From Longimonas halophila (GTDB lineage: Bacteria > Bacteroidota > Rhodothermia > Rhodothermales > Salinibacteraceae): 64,000 nucleotides of DNA. Location: NCBI RefSeq assembly GCF_002554705.1, contig NZ_PDEP01000009.1, positions 106,601 through 170,600 of the forward strand, written 5' to 3'. Shown piece after piece: positions 1 through 8,165 of this stretch. Positions within the stretch are counted from its first letter, which is position 1. Every line of letters starts with the position of its first letter. The notes beneath the pieces are model-generated. The model was not told the origin of the DNA, did no database searches, and saw only the letters and a program-made list of their open reading frames with translations. The position numbers and the translations under genes are program-made.

Positions 1-833
1 GTGCGGCGCGACACCCCTTGCCATGATTGCGTACCCAGCGATTCGAACGAAGCGCTGCCGCCTGTGCCCAAGCGCGCCTCTACCTCTACGCGATGGCATG
101 AGTTGGTCTCCGCATCGAAGCGTAGGCGCAGGTCAAGAGGTGTAGCGGCGTTCTCGTCGCGACGACCAACCGAAAGCGTATGCGTGAAGGTGCGCGGTGC
201 GGTGTTGTTATGCGAAAAGCGGTGCCAGTAGTAGCCTTCGGATTCGGTGTAGAGCGGGCTCCCATTCTCGTTGGGGCGGCCAAAGTAGTAGCGCGTATCG
301 CGTTCGGCCCAGGCGGTGTCGCGCAAGGCCGTGGTCGGCGACACGTTATTTGTATTGGCGGATGCATAGCGCCGCCCGTTGTCCGTTTGGTTCCAGGTGA
401 GCCAGTAGGTGGTCGTGTCAGTGTAAAGGCTCCGGTGGGTACTACTCTGCCAGGTAGGCTCGTCGTTGTAGGCCCAGGTTTCATCGGTGCCGCGGTTGCG
501 GGTGCCTACGAACACGATTTCGTCGTTCGAGGCAAGGGCGCCAGTGGCAGACACATCGATGGGGACTTCCTGTCCGCGCTCGAAAAGCTGAAGTGTAGCC
601 GGGTCGATGCTGGACAGTGAGGTGCCATTGGGGAGCGCATTGGCGATCTCGCTTCCAGATACGCGGTAGATGCCGTCTTCAACCACATCAATTTTTACAT
701 AGGGCGCGCCCTCAACATACCAGGAGGCATCGTAGTCGAGCCCGTTTTGGGCGTAGACATCCGCTGAGCACAGAACGCCAACCAGCCACAACCCAACAAA
801 CAGCGGACGGAAGCGAAACAAAGACACAGGCAT
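1..833 (-). CDS. PorU/gingipain-like (C25 family) protein, N-terminal part, cut by window edge
   Basis: A minus-strand frame is open from an ATG at 833 to the window edge (about 277 codons). It begins with a signal peptide (hydrophobic residues about 10-24, then VYAQN, a likely cleavage site). The next segment (WYVEGAPYVKIDVVEDGIYR, then SSIDPATLQLFERG, then DEIVFVGT, then SLYTDTTTYWLTWN) matches in order the domain that precedes the catalytic region in PorU and related C25 peptidases of type IX secretion. PorU is the cell-surface sortase that cleaves the C-terminal signal of cargo proteins and attaches them to lipopolysaccharide. The catalytic His/Cys region lies outside the window, so the peptidase assignment rests on the N-terminal domain only. 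PorU of flavobacteria has about 200 extra residues before this domain that are absent here, so a different C25-like secreted protein is possible. It is co-oriented with the glycan operon at 903-7452, 69 bases downstream of it. Confidence 0.7.
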   Translation of the reverse strand, partial: MPVSLFRFRPLFVGLWLVGVLCSADVYAQNGLDYDASWYVEGAPYVKIDVVEDGIYRVSGSEIANALPNGTSLSSIDPATLQLFERGQEVPIDVSATGALASNDEIVFVGTRNRGTDETWAYNDEPTWQSSTHRSLYTDTTTYWLTWNQTDNGRRYASANTNNVSPTTALRDTAWAERDTRYYFGRPNENGSPLYTESEGYYWHRFSHNNTAPRTFTHTLSVGRRDENAATPLDLRLRFDAETNSCHRVEVEARLGTGGSASFESLGTQSWQGVSRR

Positions 834-902
834 GGGACACGAAGGATGACGCAAGGAGAGTCCGTGCAGCGGCAGGCTACTAATGCTCGACGGGGCGCAA
901 TG

Positions 903-2093
903 TCATGATGAGGCCCAGTGCCGCTTCGCATTTTGATACAGATTGATGGTGCGCGTTACAAACGTATCGTAACTGAACCGGTTGTGCAACCGCTTGCGAT
1001 CGGCAGGAGTGGGGCCAAGGGACTGGCCCTGCTGAAGCGCACGAGTCATGCGAAGCAGTGCGCGCTGCAGAGCCGCCATAGAGCGTGGAGGCACCATCTG
1101 GCCCTGCACGTTAGAGAGTACGTACTCGGGGCCGCCGCATCGGGTTGCGAGTACGGCGCACCCACAGGCAAGGGCTTCGACCACGGGGATTCCAAACGTT
1201 TCGTAGTGGCTGGCCAGCACGTAGCCATGGGCCTGTTGAAGCACCTTACGCACGCCCTTCGGAGGCAGCGTCCCATGAAACTGCACCTGCTTACGAAGGC
1301 CCAGATCGCGTGCCAGGGCCTGCAGGCGCGTTCGTTCCGGGCCATCGCCCACCACGTGCAGGCGTACGTCGAGGCCATGCGTTCTAACACCGGCTATCGC
1401 CCGAAGCAAGGGGGCCGTTCCTTTCAGGGGAACCAGGCGTCCTACACTTGCCCACACGACCGGCGGCGGCGCAGGGCGTGCAGCGGGCGGCGAGAAAAAA
1501 GAAAGATCGATCGGGTTTGGAAGGAGGCGAATGGGGCGAGATGTCCCCGTCATGTAGGGGCGTATTGCAGTGCGTAGCGCTGGACTGACAGCCGCCACGG
1601 CATCCGCCTGGTTGAGCGCAGTGCGGGCCCAGTAGCGCTGTTCAGACGTGAGCGCATCCCGCATGAATCCGCTGAAGTGCTCCGTGAGAGCCATCGGGCG
1701 GTTCCACCGGCGGGCCAGATGGGCAGCAGCGGCCCCGGCCCACTGCGCACTAAGCGCGTGAATGACATCAGGGCGTCCGTAAGAGTCGGCATAGCGCTCC
1801 GCCAGGCACAGTGCAGCGCGGATACACAGGGCGTAGCTGCCAGGTGCATTCGAGAGCATGTTCCAGCCGTGCCGACGTAGCACCGGCAGGCCATGCTCAA
1901 GGTGCCAGCGCGTCTGAAAGCGGTGCGTAGCCAGGGCCTCTCTTGACAGACCGCGCAGGCTGTGGTGCTCAGGGTACACAACGCCAATGCGATGCCCCGC
2001 GTCACGAAGTGCGCAGAGCTGCTGATAGAAGTATGCTCCGTTACGTGGCGCATGCGCAGTTGGAAACCAGGATGGAAGGACCAGCACATGCAT
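903..2093 (-). CDS. GT4-type glycosyltransferase
   Basis: This is a 396-residue protein starting at an ATG (MHVLVLPSWFP). It has the two Rossmann domains of GT-B enzymes: an N-terminal acceptor domain with a flexible loop (PRNGAYFYQQL), and a C-terminal donor domain with VGRLVPLKG, VVGDGP and the EX7E motif (ETFGIPVVE, about residue 298) that binds the nucleotide-sugar. The length is normal for family 4 retaining transferases. It probably adds a sugar to a lipid-linked glycan on the cytoplasmic face of the inner membrane. It is the last glycan gene of the minus-strand operon, 24 bases after the dehydratase gene. Donor and acceptor cannot be read from the sequence. Confidence 0.9.
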   Translation of the reverse strand: MHVLVLPSWFPTAHAPRNGAYFYQQLCALRDAGHRIGVVYPEHHSLRGLSREALATHRFQTRWHLEHGLPVLRRHGWNMLSNAPGSYALCIRAALCLAERYADSYGRPDVIHALSAQWAGAAAAHLARRWNRPMALTEHFSGFMRDALTSEQRYWARTALNQADAVAAVSPALRTAIRPYMTGTSRPIRLLPNPIDLSFFSPPAARPAPPPVVWASVGRLVPLKGTAPLLRAIAGVRTHGLDVRLHVVGDGPERTRLQALARDLGLRKQVQFHGTLPPKGVRKVLQQAHGYVLASHYETFGIPVVEALACGCAVLATRCGGPEYVLSNVQGQMVPPRSMAALQRALLRMTRALQQGQSLGPTPADRKRLHNRFSYDTFVTRTINLYQNAKRHWASS

Positions 2094-2117
2094 GGTGCGG
2101 GAGCACAGAGCGTTAGG

Positions 2118-3662
2118 TTATGAACGGGTGGGTACCGATGGAGGAGCACTGGGCGTATTCATGATGAGGCGGCGTAGCTGCGAGGCCGACGCGTCTGGGT
2201 GGCGGCACTGCTCTTCAACGTGCTGAATATGCATGTCGAGTTCAGCGCGGCTGTATGGCATGGCACCCTCTACCCCTAAGATAGAGGGATGCGCGGTGTC
2301 AGACGTTGCCTCGCCGGGCATCGCCAGTGCCTCGGTCATCTTCTCGCCCGGACGCCGCCCGGTGTGTTCGATCATCGCGTCGGTGGGCTGATTCGGGTAC
2401 CAGCGCCGTACAAGTTGCTCGGCCAGATCCTGAATACGCACCGGCTCGCCCATCCGGAACAGGTACACCGGGTGCGAGTCGAGCAGCAGCGTGTGCATAA
2501 TCAGGCTGCACGCCTCGGTGGCGCTCATGAAGTAGCGCTCCATATCTGGGTGCGTAACAGGGATCGGCTTGCCCGCAGCCAGGCATCGCTCAAAGCGCGG
2601 AACCACGCTGCCCCGGCTGCCAAAGACGTTGCCAAAACGCACAATGCTGCGTGATACGGGCGACTGAGCAGCCCGCACGTACCACTCGGCCAGCCGCTTG
2701 GTTGCACCAAGTACGCTGGTCGGTTGCACGGCCTTATCGGTAGATACAAACAGAAACTGCCCGGTCTGATGCTCTTCGCAGAGCCGGAGCAGCTGCATGG
2801 TCGCCTGCGTGTTGTTGCCAAAGGCCTCAGCGGGGTGCCGCTCCATCATAGGCACATGCTTGTACGCAGCGGTATGGATTACCACGTCGGGGGTGGTCTG
2901 GCGGAAGATGCGGTGCATGGTTTCGGGCGTGCGCACATCGGCCAGGCGCAGGTCGAGTGCGTTTTCGGGCAGGGTGGGAGCATCCAGCGTATGGCGCAGC
3001 CGGTACAGATTGTACTCGCTCATATCCACGCCGACGAGTCGGAACGGATGCAAGTGTGCTAACTGTGCCATCAGTTCGCTTCCAATGGAGCCCCCGGCAC
3101 CAGTGACGAGCACGGTGCGGTCGGCCAAGGCATTGCGCAGCTCCTGCGTGTTGATGACGGGAGGCTCGCGGTCGACCACATCGTACAGCGTCATCGGTGC
3201 GGGATGTGGAGTAGGCGGGGCAGGCGTGTGCCGATGCTCCCACGCCAAACGCGCTAAGGCCCGGCTTCCCAATACGCCCCCGGTGGCCATGAGGGTATGG
3301 AGCGCCAGTACGCCCCGAGGGAGCATCTGCGTAGGATCCCAGAAGTATGCGAGCGCCGTGGCCACCAGCACCGCCCCCACCATACCTCCGCCCATGCGTA
3401 TGAAGCGATGCAGGTGGATGTCGCGCGCCAACACCTGATAGGCCCCTGTTGCCCACAGGCTTAGCAGCATGGCGCCAAGCGTAACGGCAGCAGGAGACTG
3501 CAGCAGCGTAACTCCCGGTACAGGCTGGCTCATCAGTATGGCGGCCCCCCAGAGACTGAGTGCCACAAGTGTGGTATCCAAAAAGAGCCAGACTACAATA
3601 CCGGCCCTGCGAGGCAGATCTGGAAGGCGATGCAAGCCAAAGTCGAGTCGATCTGTAGGCAC
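2118..3662 (-). CDS. Membrane nucleotide-sugar 4,6-dehydratase/epimerase, PglF/WbpM/CapD-like
   Basis: The protein has 514 residues from a GTG start. Four hydrophobic segments (about 20-44, 54-75, 88-107, 114-133) are followed by an extended SDR domain with the NAD-binding motif GAGGSIGSEL (about 188-197). It also has the family signature STDKAVQPTS and a catalytic-site variant LGATK where classic SDRs have YxxxK; PglF/WbpM relatives usually have MGATK. The family converts UDP-GlcNAc to the 4-keto-6-deoxy sugar, the first step of bacillosamine and related diamino sugars. Most relatives are about 590-660 residues because a nucleotide-binding-like domain lies between the membrane part and the SDR domain; that spacer is nearly absent here. 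With the aminotransferase, acetyltransferase and phosphoglycosyl transferase in the same operon, the PglF role is the best reading. A CapD-type epimerase role is not excluded. Confidence 0.85.
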   Translation of the reverse strand: MPTDRLDFGLHRLPDLPRRAGIVVWLFLDTTLVALSLWGAAILMSQPVPGVTLLQSPAAVTLGAMLLSLWATGAYQVLARDIHLHRFIRMGGGMVGAVLVATALAYFWDPTQMLPRGVLALHTLMATGGVLGSRALARLAWEHRHTPAPPTPHPAPMTLYDVVDREPPVINTQELRNALADRTVLVTGAGGSIGSELMAQLAHLHPFRLVGVDMSEYNLYRLRHTLDAPTLPENALDLRLADVRTPETMHRIFRQTTPDVVIHTAAYKHVPMMERHPAEAFGNNTQATMQLLRLCEEHQTGQFLFVSTDKAVQPTSVLGATKRLAEWYVRAAQSPVSRSIVRFGNVFGSRGSVVPRFERCLAAGKPIPVTHPDMERYFMSATEACSLIMHTLLLDSHPVYLFRMGEPVRIQDLAEQLVRRWYPNQPTDAMIEHTGRRPGEKMTEALAMPGEATSDTAHPSILGVEGAMPYSRAELDMHIQHVEEQCRHPDASASQLRRLIMNTPSAPPSVPTRS

Positions 3663-3813
3663 GAGCAGAGGGGCAAGTCAACTAATGAACACGACGAGGG
3701 TGGGCAAACGAATCGTTGCCGGTGGGGGCGACACCAGCAACATACAACATAGCACGATGCCTTTCATCCTGAATCCATGTCCGACATATTCATGGTATCG
3801 ATTCAGGGCTCAA

Positions 3814-5001
3814 TCAAACAAGACTTTCAAGAAGCGTCCGGTAACGGGTCATGTGCAGGGCGCGGTCAAAGCGGGTGTGAGCAAGGCGTCGAGCGTTGCG
3901 TTGCCACGATGCCTGGCGTTCAGGGGGGGCATCGATCGCAGCGGCTACACATGAAGCCAGCGCCTCTGAATTTTCGGGGGGCACGTACCATCCGCATCCC
4001 CCCGACTCAACGAGCCGTTTCGTCCATCCCGGATTCGTAACAACCACGGGCGTTCCGGCAGCCAGGCTGTCCATCAGCTTCGACGGGGCATTCGCGCGTA
4101 GCACGGGGCGGTCGATGAATGAGGTAATGGAGAGCGATGCATGCTTGAAGAGCGCCAGCGTATGCGGATACGGCTGTGGCGGCAGCATGCGCACGTTGGG
4201 GAGACGGGCTGCGGCGGCTTCAACAGTGGGTTGGTGGTAGCCGCTCCCCACGAATCCCCACACAATATCGGATCGGTGGCGCAGGCGGCGGGCGGCATCG
4301 AGCAGCGTGGGGATAGCGTTGGCGCGACCCAGCGAGCCCGCATACAGGACGAGGTGCTGCCCAGCGTCCAGCGGACAAAGCTTTTTGGCTTCTTGAAGCG
4401 GTGCCTGCCGCAGCAGCGATAGGTCGGTGCCGTATGGATTGAGGTACACCCGGTCGTGTCCGGCACGGCAGCGCACATGGCGGGCCATGTCGGGCGAGAG
4501 CGCGACGATGTGCGCGGCACTGCGGTAGAGGCGTTGCTCCAGCGCATAGAGCGCGCGCTGCGCCCAGGATGACGGCACTGCCCCCATCTGGATGGGAAAG
4601 TCAGGCCACAGGTCGCGCACCTCGAACACCCACGGCACGCCGTGCCAGCGGGCCAGTACCCCCGCTACCATGGGCACCGAAAGCGGCGTTGACGATGCCA
4701 CAATGAGATCGGGGGGCGATAGCCGAAGTCCGTTCCATCCAGCTCGTACAGCATATTGAGCATAGACCTGCAGACGCTCGCGCGTCGTCATCGCGTTGCG
4801 GTAGGGCACCTGGAGTGTCTTCAGCGACACGCCGCTCGGCACCCACTCAAACTGATGCGTAATGCGGCGCTCTTTTCCAGTCTGCGTCGTGATCACGGTC
4901 ACATCGTGGTGCCCCGCCAGCGCCTGCACCAACGCGTATGGACGGCCCGCAGTGGGGCCGTCGGGCGTGTGGTAGTACTGCAACAGCACCAAAATGTGCA
5001 T
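3814..5001 (-). CDS. GT4-type glycosyltransferase, WbuB/WcaI-like
   Basis: This is a 395-residue GT-B enzyme. The open frame extends to 5262, but the extra 87 residues are Arg/Cys-rich and lie inside the neighbouring acetyltransferase gene. The ATG at 5001 (MHILVLLQYYHTPDGPTAGR) gives the expected N-terminus with the glycine-rich donor/acceptor loop. Recognisable parts are WVFEVRDLWPDFPI (typical of the WbuB group), LYAGSLGRAN at the start of the donor domain, and GTPVVVTNPGW near the C-terminus. WbuB relatives transfer N-acetylated deoxy sugars during O-antigen or capsule repeat-unit assembly. It follows the pglD-like gene by 29 bases, and a 151-base gap separates it from the pglF-like gene. 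Confidence 0.9.
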   Translation of the reverse strand: MHILVLLQYYHTPDGPTAGRPYALVQALAGHHDVTVITTQTGKERRITHQFEWVPSGVSLKTLQVPYRNAMTTRERLQVYAQYAVRAGWNGLRLSPPDLIVASSTPLSVPMVAGVLARWHGVPWVFEVRDLWPDFPIQMGAVPSSWAQRALYALEQRLYRSAAHIVALSPDMARHVRCRAGHDRVYLNPYGTDLSLLRQAPLQEAKKLCPLDAGQHLVLYAGSLGRANAIPTLLDAARRLRHRSDIVWGFVGSGYHQPTVEAAAARLPNVRMLPPQPYPHTLALFKHASLSITSFIDRPVLRANAPSKLMDSLAAGTPVVVTNPGWTKRLVESGGCGWYVPPENSEALASCVAAAIDAPPERQASWQRNARRLAHTRFDRALHMTRYRTLLESLV

Positions 5002-5030
5002 GCGGGAGGCGGAGGAAAGCCAGTAAACGA

Positions 5031-5669
5031 CTACGAAACCACGCGCGCCGGAACGCCGACAACTGTGGCGCCCGGCGGAACATCTTTCGTGACCACGGCG
5101 CCTGCTCCTACAGTAGCACCAGCGCCTACGCGGCACTGCGGGAGCACCACGCTTCCGGCGCCAAGCCGGGCAGCCGTTCCAACATGCACGTGCCCCGAGA
5201 TGCGCACGCCTGGATGGAGCGTTGCAAACGGTTCCAGCACGGCATCGTGACCCAGCGTGCACTGCGCATCAACGATGGTGTGCGTTCGTAGCGTAACGTT
5301 CTCCATCAGCACGCTTCCGGCGTACAAAATCGTGCCTTCGGCGACAGAGGCCGTGCGCGGCACATGCACTGACGGGTCCACGAGAACGCCTGCTGGAGCA
5401 CAACCGGGAGGTATCTGCGTAGCAACACGCTGCCGAACGTCACTGTGTCCAACTGCAATGACGTATGCCACCTCCGGGTATGCATCGAGCCAGTCGCATC
5501 CCCCCAGAACGGGAACGGAGCGCACATGTGAGTTGCGGCGGGCCGGATCGTCATCAAGCAGGCCGCGGAGGGTCCACATTGGATCGCTGGATGCCGCATT
5601 GATGCGCTCTACCAGCGCGACCGTCTCGCACCCCAAATCGCCTGCACCAATAATAACAAGCGGGTTCAC
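5031..5669 (-). CDS. Sugar O/N-acyltransferase of the PglD/NeuD family
   Basis: The protein has 212 residues from a GTG start. Residues 1-95 form a small Rossmann domain (VIIGAGDLGCETVALVERI, then a substrate pocket). The rest is a left-handed parallel beta-helix built from hexapeptide repeats (PRTASVAEGTILYAGSV and later units). The conserved His of the family is in TLGHDAVLEPF. PglD acetylates the 4-amino group of UDP-4-amino-sugars using acetyl-CoA, the last nucleotide-sugar step before phosphoglycosyl transfer. It sits 11 bases downstream of the pglC-like gene in the same operon, which supports that role. NeuD-like acetylation of another sugar is the main alternative. Confidence 0.88.
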   Translation of the reverse strand: MNPLVIIGAGDLGCETVALVERINAASSDPMWTLRGLLDDDPARRNSHVRSVPVLGGCDWLDAYPEVAYVIAVGHSDVRQRVATQIPPGCAPAGVLVDPSVHVPRTASVAEGTILYAGSVLMENVTLRTHTIVDAQCTLGHDAVLEPFATLHPGVRISGHVHVGTAARLGAGSVVLPQCRVGAGATVGAGAVVTKDVPPGATVVGVPARVVS

Positions 5670-5680
5670 GGGACAAGGTG

Positions 5681-6286
5681 TTACGAGGAAGAAGTAGGCG
5701 ATTGCGCGAACGCGTCGTTAGCACCGGTCGGGCCGTACACCCCCGTCCCGCGCCACAGCACCCGTGGGGTGTGCAGCAGAATCTTCGCATCCACCCAAGG
5801 CGACTGGTGCTTCACATACCAGACGTCCAGCCGGATACGCTCGGGCCACGACAGGGCGTTGCGCCCGTGAATCTGGGCCCAGCCCGTCAGCCCCGGCTTC
5901 ACCTGCAGGCGCGTGCGCTCAAACGCACCATAGCGGCGAACCTGGTTGAGTAGTGTAGGACGCGGGCCGATGACGCCCATGTCGCCGCGCACGATATTCC
6001 ACAGCTGCGGAAGCTCATCCAGCGCCCAGCGTCGCAAGAAGCCGCCGGTGCGGGTGCAGTGCGCGCCGGGTCGCTCCGGATCTTTAGGTCCAAGGCAGAG
6101 CGTGCGAAACTTGTAGATGCGGAAGGGCTGTCCGTTCTTCCCTGCACGCTGCTGTGTAAAGACAACCGGACGCCCGTCAATCAGGGCAATGGCCCCCGCA
6201 ATGAGCGCCAGTAGCGGACTCAACACCACCAGCGCCCCAGCAGCCAGGAGGCGTTCGGCAATCGACTTACAGGTGGCGTAACTCAT
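5681..6286 (-). CDS. Monotopic phosphoglycosyl transferase, PglC-like (bacterial sugar transferase)
   Basis: This is a 201-residue protein with the compact PglC architecture: one N-terminal membrane helix (about 12-34) and a catalytic domain. It contains YKFRTL, then the Asp-Glu catalytic dyad in ALDELPQLWN, and the signature GDMGVIGPRP. It transfers a sugar-1-phosphate from a UDP-diacetamido sugar to undecaprenyl phosphate at the inner membrane, starting the lipid-linked glycan. Its ATG overlaps the stop of the aminotransferase gene (ATGA, 6283-6286), so the two are translationally coupled. The Pro-rich C-terminal tail is short and ends in a Ser/Thr cluster. Confidence 0.92.
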   Translation of the reverse strand: MSYATCKSIAERLLAAGALVVLSPLLALIAGAIALIDGRPVVFTQQRAGKNGQPFRIYKFRTLCLGPKDPERPGAHCTRTGGFLRRWALDELPQLWNIVRGDMGVIGPRPTLLNQVRRYGAFERTRLQVKPGLTGWAQIHGRNALSWPERIRLDVWYVKHQSPWVDAKILLHTPRVLWRGTGVYGPTGANDAFAQSPTSSS

Positions 6287-7452
6287 GAGGTGGAAAGCGG
6301 CATTGTGTTGGATTCAGGCGCGCATGTCGGCAGGTGTGTACGTAGCGCATCCACCACACGACGGATCTGCGTTTCGGTGATCTCTGCGAAGAACGGAAGC
6401 GCCAGGGTTCGTGCCGCCACCGATTCGCAGTGCGGAAACGCGCCTTCTCGAAACCCGAAGCGCTCGCGGTAGAGCGGCTGCAGGTGGATGGCCGGGAAGT
6501 AGGGCGCACAGCCGATACCGTCGGCTTGAAGCGCATCACAAAGCGCATCGCGATGCGTGCGCGTCCACGGCGCGGGCAGTTCGATGACGTACACGAACCA
6601 GCTGCGTTTGGCGTTCGCCAGGGTCTGAGAGGGACGTCGGAGCGTGTTGGAAAGAGGAGCCAGCGCTTCGTGGTAGCGGGTGGATGCGCAGGCACGTGCC
6701 TTCAGGATATCATCGAGGCGGTCGAGTTGGGCCGCGCCCAGGGCGGCATTCAGTTCGCTGAGGCGATAGTTGTAGCCCAGGCGCACGTGGCGCATCTGTC
6801 CCCGCGTAGCGCGCCCTTGATTGCGGAGCGAGCGGCAGGTTTCGGCCAGTGCGGCATCGTTGGTGGTGATGCAGCCGCCCTCGCCGGTGGTAATCTGCTT
6901 ATTCGGGTAGAAGCCAAAGCCTGCGGCATCCCCCCAGGCCCCGATCGGCGTGCCGCCAATGGATGCGCCCAGCGCCTCGCACGAGTCGGCGATTAACGCC
7001 AGGTTGTGCGCATCAGCAATTTCGCGTAGGCGGGGCCACGGCGCCGGGCGTCCGAACACGTCGACTGCGAGGATGGCGCAGGTGTCGGGCGTGATGGCTG
7101 CTTCTATGCGTGCCGGATCGATGTTGTAGGTGGCGGGGTCGATGTCGACAAACTGCGGGGTAAGTCCCTCATACACCAGCACGTTTGCCGAGGCCACAAA
7201 GCTATATGGCGTGGTGATGACCGTGCCGCTTTCGGGCAGGTTGAGCGCCCGTACAATGCAATGCAACGCAGCAGTACCGCTGCTTACGCCCACAGCATGA
7301 TCTACGCCGCAATGCTCCGCCATTTTGGCTTCGAAGCGCTCCAGCGCAGGCCCCATCGATAAGCGTGTAGACTGCATGACGGATGCCACGGCCTCGCGCT
7401 CGTGCGCGGTGATGCTGGGCTGCGAGAGCGGAATGGGAGCAGGCGCGGACAT
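6283..7452 (-). CDS. DegT/DnrJ/EryC1-type PLP aminotransferase, PglE-like
   Basis: This is a 389-residue fold-type I sugar aminotransferase. The frame is open upstream to 7659, but homologous sequence begins at the ATG at 7452 (MSAPAPIPLSQPSI). The PLP site is visible as GVSSGTAALHCIVRAL (phosphate binding), AVDVFGRPAP, and the Schiff-base lysine in FYPNKQITTGEGG. The family adds an amino group, usually from glutamate, to the 4-keto carbon of UDP-4-keto-6-deoxy sugars. As the first gene of the minus-strand operon followed by PglC-, PglD- and PglF-like proteins, it most likely supplies the 4-amino sugar for a bacillosamine-type residue. Confidence 0.9.
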   Translation of the reverse strand: MSAPAPIPLSQPSITAHEREAVASVMQSTRLSMGPALERFEAKMAEHCGVDHAVGVSSGTAALHCIVRALNLPESGTVITTPYSFVASANVLVYEGLTPQFVDIDPATYNIDPARIEAAITPDTCAILAVDVFGRPAPWPRLREIADAHNLALIADSCEALGASIGGTPIGAWGDAAGFGFYPNKQITTGEGGCITTNDAALAETCRSLRNQGRATRGQMRHVRLGYNYRLSELNAALGAAQLDRLDDILKARACASTRYHEALAPLSNTLRRPSQTLANAKRSWFVYVIELPAPWTRTHRDALCDALQADGIGCAPYFPAIHLQPLYRERFGFREGAFPHCESVAARTLALPFFAEITETQIRRVVDALRTHLPTCAPESNTMPLSTS

Positions 7453-8165
7453 GCCGGAGTCCGAAATTGGTGCGAGGGGATGAACAATGTGCGGCATCCA
7501 ATATACATGACGTGGCTGCACAAGTGCTACCGGGACGTTGGCCCATGCTGATGCGATGCGATCGCTGATGCGAAACACGAAGCGAAAATTGCACAAATAC
7601 GCAGCTGGCCCCCATCTATCGCATGCTATTGCGCGTGTTCTACCATTGTGCCATTGCACTTGCCCGTTGTATCGTGCAGATTAGAGTCAGAATGCTACTG
7701 AAGATGTGGGGCGTACTACATTCCCGCAATACAGAAACGGGTAGCGGTTCAATGCTAAGTGATGTAGGAAACATGACAGTAGCCGGAGACTGGGAGCGCC
7801 GACTGGCGCGGACGTCTCCGGCGCGGACGAACGGAGGACCGTTCGCTCCAGTCAACGTTTTTATCAGAAGGCTATCACTTAAGGTCTATCCACTACCCAG
7901 AAACGTATAAGAAGAAATCGAATCTGTAAGTGTCTCTGCTGTATGTTGGCTTCGATGCCCTATCATTATGTCCCCGTTTGCATCGGAGCGTGGCTTTGTG
8001 GCAGTGGCGTTGCGCCAAACCGCTATAGCAAGTAGGGCCAATGCACCCAAGTGCGCAGCGCCAACAGTCCACGCAGGGGCCGCATAAATCGCGTACTGTA
8101 TGTCCGCCTGGACGGTGCAGCATGCGCGTGCCATCCTTTTCCGAATTGATACCAACTGTTGAACC
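7453..8165. other. 713-base gene-poor divergent intergenic region
   Basis: This region separates the minus-strand glycan operon from plus-strand ugd and should hold the promoters of both. No frame with convincing protein similarity was seen. A minus-strand frame of about 94-100 codons (7886-8188) contains one hydrophobic segment but has no recognisable family and overlaps the ugd start. The strongest signal is the cluster of nested hairpins at 7783-7862, described separately. Confidence 0.6.
7783..7862 (+). ncRNA. Candidate structured leader RNA with mutually exclusive hairpins
   Basis: Stem A pairs CCGGAGAC (7783-7790) with GTCTCCGG (7814-7821) and encloses a small hairpin GCGCC-GACT-GGCGC (7796-7809). 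Stem B pairs GACTGGGAGCG (7788-7798) with CGCTCCAGTC (7844-7853) and competes with stem A for the same bases. A third hairpin GAACGG-AGGA-CCGTTC (7829-7844) precedes AACGTTTTT (T-run 7858-7862). Competing stems ending in a T-run are the layout of an attenuator or riboswitch ending in a terminator. It lies about 300 bases upstream of ugd on the plus strand. No known RNA family was recognised, and the strand is inferred from the T-run. Confidence 0.3.
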
